8,632 nucleotides of DNA from Bacteriovoracales bacterium (GTDB lineage Bacteria > Bdellovibrionota > Bacteriovoracia > Bacteriovoracales > Bacteriovoracaceae). Each line of letters starts with the position of its first letter. The stretch's first letter is position 1. This document shows, piece after piece, positions 6,042 through 8,632 of this stretch. Position numbers and translations under genes: made by a program. The DNA lies in the NCBI GenBank assembly GCA_007117175.1, contig SKGZ01000040.1, positions 1 to 8,632 on the forward strand, written 5' to 3'. The notes under the pieces are model-generated. The model was not told the DNA's origin, made no database searches, and saw only the letters and a program-made list of their open reading frames with translations.

Positions 6042-6794
6042 AGAGAAATTCAACTGATGCGCCAAAGCTGTGAATTAGCGGCAAAAACTCTACAATATTT
6101 AGAGAAACACTTGCGCATTGGCATGAGCACTGAAGAAATTGATCAGCTGTGCCACGATTATACCTTAGAGCATGGAGCCTATCCTGCCACTTTGGGCTAT
6201 CACGGCTTTCCTAAGTCTTGTTGCACCTCCTTAAATGAAGTGATCTGTCATGGCATTCCCAATAAAAAAGATCGTTTAAAGAATGGTGATATTCTTAATA
6301 TTGATGTGACCCCCAAGTTAAATGGCTATCACGGGGATACCAATAAAACATTTTTAATTGGCAAGGTACACCCTGAGGCCAAAAAATTAGTAGAAGTCAC
6401 CCATATGTGTTTAATGGAATCCATTAAGGTGGTGCGGCCAGGAGCTCATCTAGGGGATATTGGAGCAGTGATTCAAGAGATCGCCCATGGCCATGGTTAT
6501 TCAGTGGTCAGGGACTTTTGTGGCCATGGCATTGGCGCTGACTTTCATGAAGAACCACAGATCTTACACTATGGTAAAAAGGGTAAAGGACTAGAGATAC
6601 TGCCGGGAATGACCTTTACCATTGAACCCATGATCAATATGGGGAAAATGGATTGTAAAATTTTAAAAGATGGTTGGACAGCAGTGACTCGTGATGGCAG
6701 TCTTTCTGCTCAATTTGAGCATACTATTTTGGTAACGGAGCAAGGAGTTGAGATTCTCACTCTCTTGGATCAAAGTGAAGAGTCTCCAGCTTAA
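6021..6794 (+). CDS. map: Methionine aminopeptidase, type I
   Basis: Map removes the initiator methionine from new proteins with a small second residue. It is a cytoplasmic dinuclear metallopeptidase of the pita-bread fold. All five metal ligands are in place: Asp95 (NIDVT), Asp106 (YHGDTNKTF), His169 (GHGIG), Glu202 (TIEPM) and Glu233 (QFEHT). The substrate-contacting His77 (EVICHGIP) and His176 (FHEEP) are also there. At 257 residues it is the short class Ia form without an N-terminal zinc finger. The start is fixed by the family's usual beginning (MIKIKSEREI). It is divergent from the dehydrogenase operon, with 16 bp between start codons, and probably transcribed as a leaderless mRNA. Its last 20 bases overlap the proposed start of the NifU-like gene, suggesting cotranscription. 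Confidence 0.97.
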   Translation: MIKIKSEREIQLMRQSCELAAKTLQYLEKHLRIGMSTEEIDQLCHDYTLEHGAYPATLGYHGFPKSCCTSLNEVICHGIPNKKDRLKNGDILNIDVTPKLNGYHGDTNKTFLIGKVHPEAKKLVEVTHMCLMESIKVVRPGAHLGDIGAVIQEIAHGHGYSVVRDFCGHGIGADFHEEPQILHYGKKGKGLEILPGMTFTIEPMINMGKMDCKILKDGWTAVTRDGSLSAQFEHTILVTEQGVEILTLLDQSEESPA

Positions 6795-7641
6795 AATAAC
6801 TCTCACTGCTCAAGATGTGATCCATCAGGCCCATTTTCAAGCCGATGAAGCTGGCACAACTATTCCTGCTTCTTATCAAAAATTAGCCAAAGATTTGGCT
6901 GGTCTTAAGCTGACTGAAATATGGAATTTACCCTTAACTGATTATGAGGATCCTCAATTTCGAGAATTTTTTTTCTCCCCGCTCATGGGGTTGATTGAAC
7001 AAGAGTACAATCGCCTCACCGGTGAAGACATTAACTTTCTACATCTTAAGGCCAAAGAAGACATTGTCTGTCCTTGCTTTGGTTTGACTCGCCAGCAAAT
7101 TGTCACTAGCTCCTCTGTGGATTTGGCCAATGTCACCCAAGATCTCAAGGTGGGCACTGGCTGTGGATCGTGCTTAAAAAATATTGATTCATTCATGCAA
7201 AGCTTTCAAGAAAAGGCCGATGTCTTAATGGATTCTTCTCAAAAGTTTTGCTCTTGTCACCAAGTTTTAGAAAAGACCTTGGCAGCCTACTTAATGGAAT
7301 CGCAAGCTCAGCAAAACAAAATGAAGGGGATTGCCACACTGGCGGCCACCCAATGTGAATTGTGTCGCCAAGAAGTAGAGGCGATTAAAAAAGAGCACAG
7401 GGATTATATCCCCCCCCATCTCTATGGAAGTTTATCCTTAAAGGAACTAGTGGAGAATTTACAGCAGCTCTTAGCAGAATTTGACAGCAAACTAGAATTA
7501 AGAGAAATCAAAGGCTATTGTCTCTATCTCAATCACTTAGACTTTGAAATTGAGAAGTTAAGAAAGTTTTTATTAAAGAAAATTGGCCTTTACTTTTTCT
7601 TTTCAGTGGCATTAAGTCCAGAGGCATTAAGACAGTTTTGA
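6775..7641 (+). CDS. NifU-like three-domain protein with degenerate IscU and Nfu parts
   Basis: I read the NifU order from GTG 6775 (288 aa). Residues 4-85 resemble the IscU-type scaffold: LQLKITL...VIHQAHFQ, then EAGTTIPAS where NifU has GCGSAIAS, LAGLKLTEI, and SPLMG where NifU has CSVMG. Both visible scaffold cysteines are replaced (Ala26, Ser68), and the segment with the first cysteine is missing. Residues 96-141 are a BFD-like [2Fe-2S] domain with all four cysteines (Cys99, Cys101, Cys130, Cys133; CPCFG and GCGSC). Next is a linker with CSC (159-161) and CELC (194-197). Residues 222-256 (LKELVENLQQLLAEF, then LELREIKG and CLYLNHL) follow the Nfu pattern without its CxxC. Cluster assembly on the scaffold looks impossible; cluster binding in the middle is likely. 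GTG 6775 follows TTGGATCAAA; TTG 6748 is an alternative but AGGAG abuts it. The 3' end overlaps the convergent gene by 52 bp. Confidence 0.75.
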   Translation: MKSLQLKITLTAQDVIHQAHFQADEAGTTIPASYQKLAKDLAGLKLTEIWNLPLTDYEDPQFREFFFSPLMGLIEQEYNRLTGEDINFLHLKAKEDIVCPCFGLTRQQIVTSSSVDLANVTQDLKVGTGCGSCLKNIDSFMQSFQEKADVLMDSSQKFCSCHQVLEKTLAAYLMESQAQQNKMKGIATLAATQCELCRQEVEAIKKEHRDYIPPHLYGSLSLKELVENLQQLLAEFDSKLELREIKGYCLYLNHLDFEIEKLRKFLLKKIGLYFFFSVALSPEALRQF

Positions 7642-8207
7642 TAGATTTTTTCTTTCTTTTCTAATTTTTGAAATAATTTTTTGGCTCGATTGTCTTTATT
7701 AATGATTTCCATAAAGCTTAAATGATCTTTTAAGTGCTTTAGCTCTAAAAACAATTGGGATAAAAAAGAGATTTGATCTTCTAAGCAGCGAGCATAGGGA
7801 GACTCTGACTTGATGGCCACCATAAAAATATTAAAAAGATGGGGGAGTTTCTTTCTGAGTAAAACTTGTAATTTTTCTCTCTCCAGCTTGCGCATCTTAG
7901 GGTCTTTGAGGCTGTTTTCAAAGATCTCCACCCCATCAATGAGCAATGCCTTGAGAAATTGATAACTGACACTTTCGTGATGAGGAGCACAGATCTCATT
8001 GAGAACCTGCTCATTAAGTCTCATGCGACCACTTTGCAGCACCAGTGAGATCAATTCCCTGTTCAGTTCAGCATATTGTTGCTGGCCCATGCCCAGATGA
8101 ATTAATTTTTCCTCTCTGCCCAAACACTGGGTGAGGCGAAAATCAGTAGCCCAGCTGGAAGAAATGCCAAAAAAAATGAAGAAAAGGAGAGTTAACATCT
8201 TTATCAA
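7590..8207 (-). CDS. Secreted hypothetical protein with four cysteines (205 aa)
   Basis: A Sec signal peptide is clear: Lys3, a hydrophobic core of Leu, Phe and Ile at about 5-15, then SSSWA with likely cleavage after Ala20. The mature protein of about 185 residues is mostly helical by composition, strongly charged, and has exactly four cysteines (28, 73, 141, 192), which could form two disulfides. It ends in a lysine-rich tail (EKKEKIYQ... TEKKK). I recognise no family. The start is TTG at 8207, which supplies the basic residue of the signal peptide; ATG at 8198 is the alternative and would leave no positive charge. Neither has a good Shine-Dalgarno. The 3' end overlaps the NifU-like gene by 52 bp. 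The start is divergent from tatC by 30 bp; any link to Tat is only positional, as the signal peptide lacks twin arginines. Confidence 0.75.
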   Translation of the reverse strand: MIKMLTLLFFIFFGISSSWATDFRLTQCLGREEKLIHLGMGQQQYAELNRELISLVLQSGRMRLNEQVLNEICAPHHESVSYQFLKALLIDGVEIFENSLKDPKMRKLEREKLQVLLRKKLPHLFNIFMVAIKSESPYARCLEDQISFLSQLFLELKHLKDHLSFMEIINKDNRAKKLFQKLEKKEKIYQNCLNASGLNATEKKK

Positions 8208-8220
8208 TTTAAGGTAATTT
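8192..8220 (+). promoter_or_regulatory. Possible tatC promoter
   Basis: TTAACA (8192-8197, 5 of 6 matches to a -35) is followed after 17 bp by TAATTT (8215-8220, 3 of 6). Transcription would start near 8227, giving an 11-nt leader carrying AAAGG (8227-8231) before the GTG at 8238. The weak -10 keeps this tentative. Confidence 0.3.
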
Positions 8221-8237
8221 AGCGAAAAAGGCTAGTC

Positions 8238-8632
8238 GTGCAAGAAATGAGTTTTGTTGATCATTTGGATGAGTTAAGAACCAGACTCATTCGCATTCTT
8301 ATTTTATTGGCCTTGGGCTTTGGGGTTTGTTATTGGCAGGGAGAGTTGATCGCTGACTTGCTACTCACTCCCTTGCGCAATGCACTTGGCACTGAGGGGC
8401 GAGTGGTTTACCTAGGAGTGCTGGATAAGGTGATTGCCCAATTCCAATTGGCGTTTTGGTGCTCTTTTTTACTCTCTTCCCCTTTTTGGTTTCGAGAAAT
8501 TTGGCTTTTTATTCGACCGGGACTCTATCCCAAAGAGGCCAAAGTCATTGCTCCTTTTATCTTGATTGCCTTCTTACTTTTTTGCAGTGGAATTGCCTTT
8601 GGTTATTTCTTGGTTTTCCCTTTCGCCTTTGA
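8238..8632 (+). CDS. tatC: Twin-arginine translocase subunit TatC, 3' end outside window
   Basis: TatC is the inner-membrane receptor that recognises twin-arginine signal peptides and builds the Tat pore with TatA/TatB, exporting folded proteins. About 131 of the usual ~250 residues are visible. The start carries EMSFVDHLDELRTRL (3-17), with Glu12 and Arg14 in the signal-recognition LxELR motif. The first membrane helix is at about 18-33. TPL (44-46) holds the conserved proline, followed by a second helix at about 65-82. FIRPGLYPKE (91-100) provides the conserved glutamate of the first cytoplasmic loop (Glu100), and a third helix (about 104-127) ends in GYFLVFPFAF with Tyr123. GTG 8238 is chosen because AAAGG lies six bases before it; ATG 8247 would be 15 bases away. 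No tatA or tatB is visible upstream, so they must be elsewhere or downstream. Confidence 0.95.
   Translation, partial: MQEMSFVDHLDELRTRLIRILILLALGFGVCYWQGELIADLLLTPLRNALGTEGRVVYLGVLDKVIAQFQLAFWCSFLLSSPFWFREIWLFIRPGLYPKEAKVIAPFILIAFLLFCSGIAFGYFLVFPFAF

Noticed and set aside
6748..6774. TTG at 6748 as start of the NifU-like gene
   Set aside because: The AGGAG directly touches the TTG with no spacer, and the extra nine residues match nothing in NifU; GTG 6775 gives a better placed start.
6954..7196. An 80-codon minus-strand frame opposite the NifU-like gene
   Set aside because: The + strand carries the conserved CxC and CxxC ferredoxin motif in this stretch; the minus frame has no recognisable features.
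7608..7631. Direct repeat GGCATTAAG at 7608-7616 and 7623-7631 (15-bp period)
   Set aside because: Only two short copies, encoding LNA-type repeats at the C terminus of the minus-strand gene; most likely a small local duplication without further meaning.
7634..7680. T-rich stretch after the NifU-like gene as a terminator
   Set aside because: No hairpin precedes the T-runs; they encode the lysine-rich tail of the convergent gene.
7781..8014. A 77-codon minus-strand frame within the secreted-protein gene
   Set aside because: It is on the same strand in another frame of a gene with a clear signal peptide, and has no start signals of its own.
1..8632. Search for CRISPR arrays, IS elements, prophage genes, integrases or long repeats
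   Set aside because: No regularly spaced repeats, terminal inverted repeats, transposase or integrase motifs were seen; the tRNA-Leu has no partial duplicate of its 3' end that would mark an attachment site.

Overview
The window is an AT-rich, densely packed bacterial chromosome segment. The genes recognised point to a Gram-negative, Proteobacteria-like cell: leucyl/phenylalanyl-tRNA-protein transferase (Aat), TatC, a class I methionine aminopeptidase and proteins with Sec signal peptides. Gene style and the divergent forms of known families are reminiscent of Bdellovibrionota/Bacteriovoracia, but that placement is inference and no marker here settles it. There is no integrase, IS element, CRISPR array or phage gene; it reads as core chromosome with several lineage-specific genes.

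Layout. Bases 1-1071 hold the 3' part of a + strand membrane protein of unknown function. It converges on and overlaps a small minus-strand gene (1038-1442) with a possible helix-turn-helix. Bases 1487-1621 hold a promoter and a complete tRNA-Leu(UAA) with encoded CCA. Two + strand genes follow: a small secreted four-cysteine protein (1694-2089) and a strongly diverged, stand-alone relative of NuoD, the 49-kDa subunit of respiratory complex I (2111-3325). A minus-strand operon (6004 down to 3318) encodes a D-2-hydroxyacid dehydrogenase, an arginase/agmatinase-family hydrolase and Aat, tightly joined by TAA|ATG and ATGA junctions. Divergent from it, 16 bp away, is map (6021-6794), overlapped at its end by a three-domain NifU-like protein (6775-7641). 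In that protein the IscU-like and Nfu-like domains have lost their cysteines, while the central BFD-type [2Fe-2S] domain keeps all four. A secreted minus-strand protein (7590-8207) and the 5' part of tatC (8238-8632) close the window.

How the parts relate. Map and Aat both act on protein N termini: Map removes the initiator Met, and Aat adds Leu/Phe to N-terminal Lys/Arg for ClpS/ClpAP degradation. They lie on either side of one 16-bp divergent promoter region. The most unusual content is the pair of diverged cofactor-protein relatives, NuoD-like and NifU-like, each outside its usual operon and missing hallmark residues while keeping an intact frame and fold-level similarity. Several start codons lack a Shine-Dalgarno and have a -10-like hexamer placed so that transcription would begin at or within about 3 nt of the start codon, suggesting frequent leaderless mRNAs. 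All three convergent gene pairs overlap at their 3' ends.
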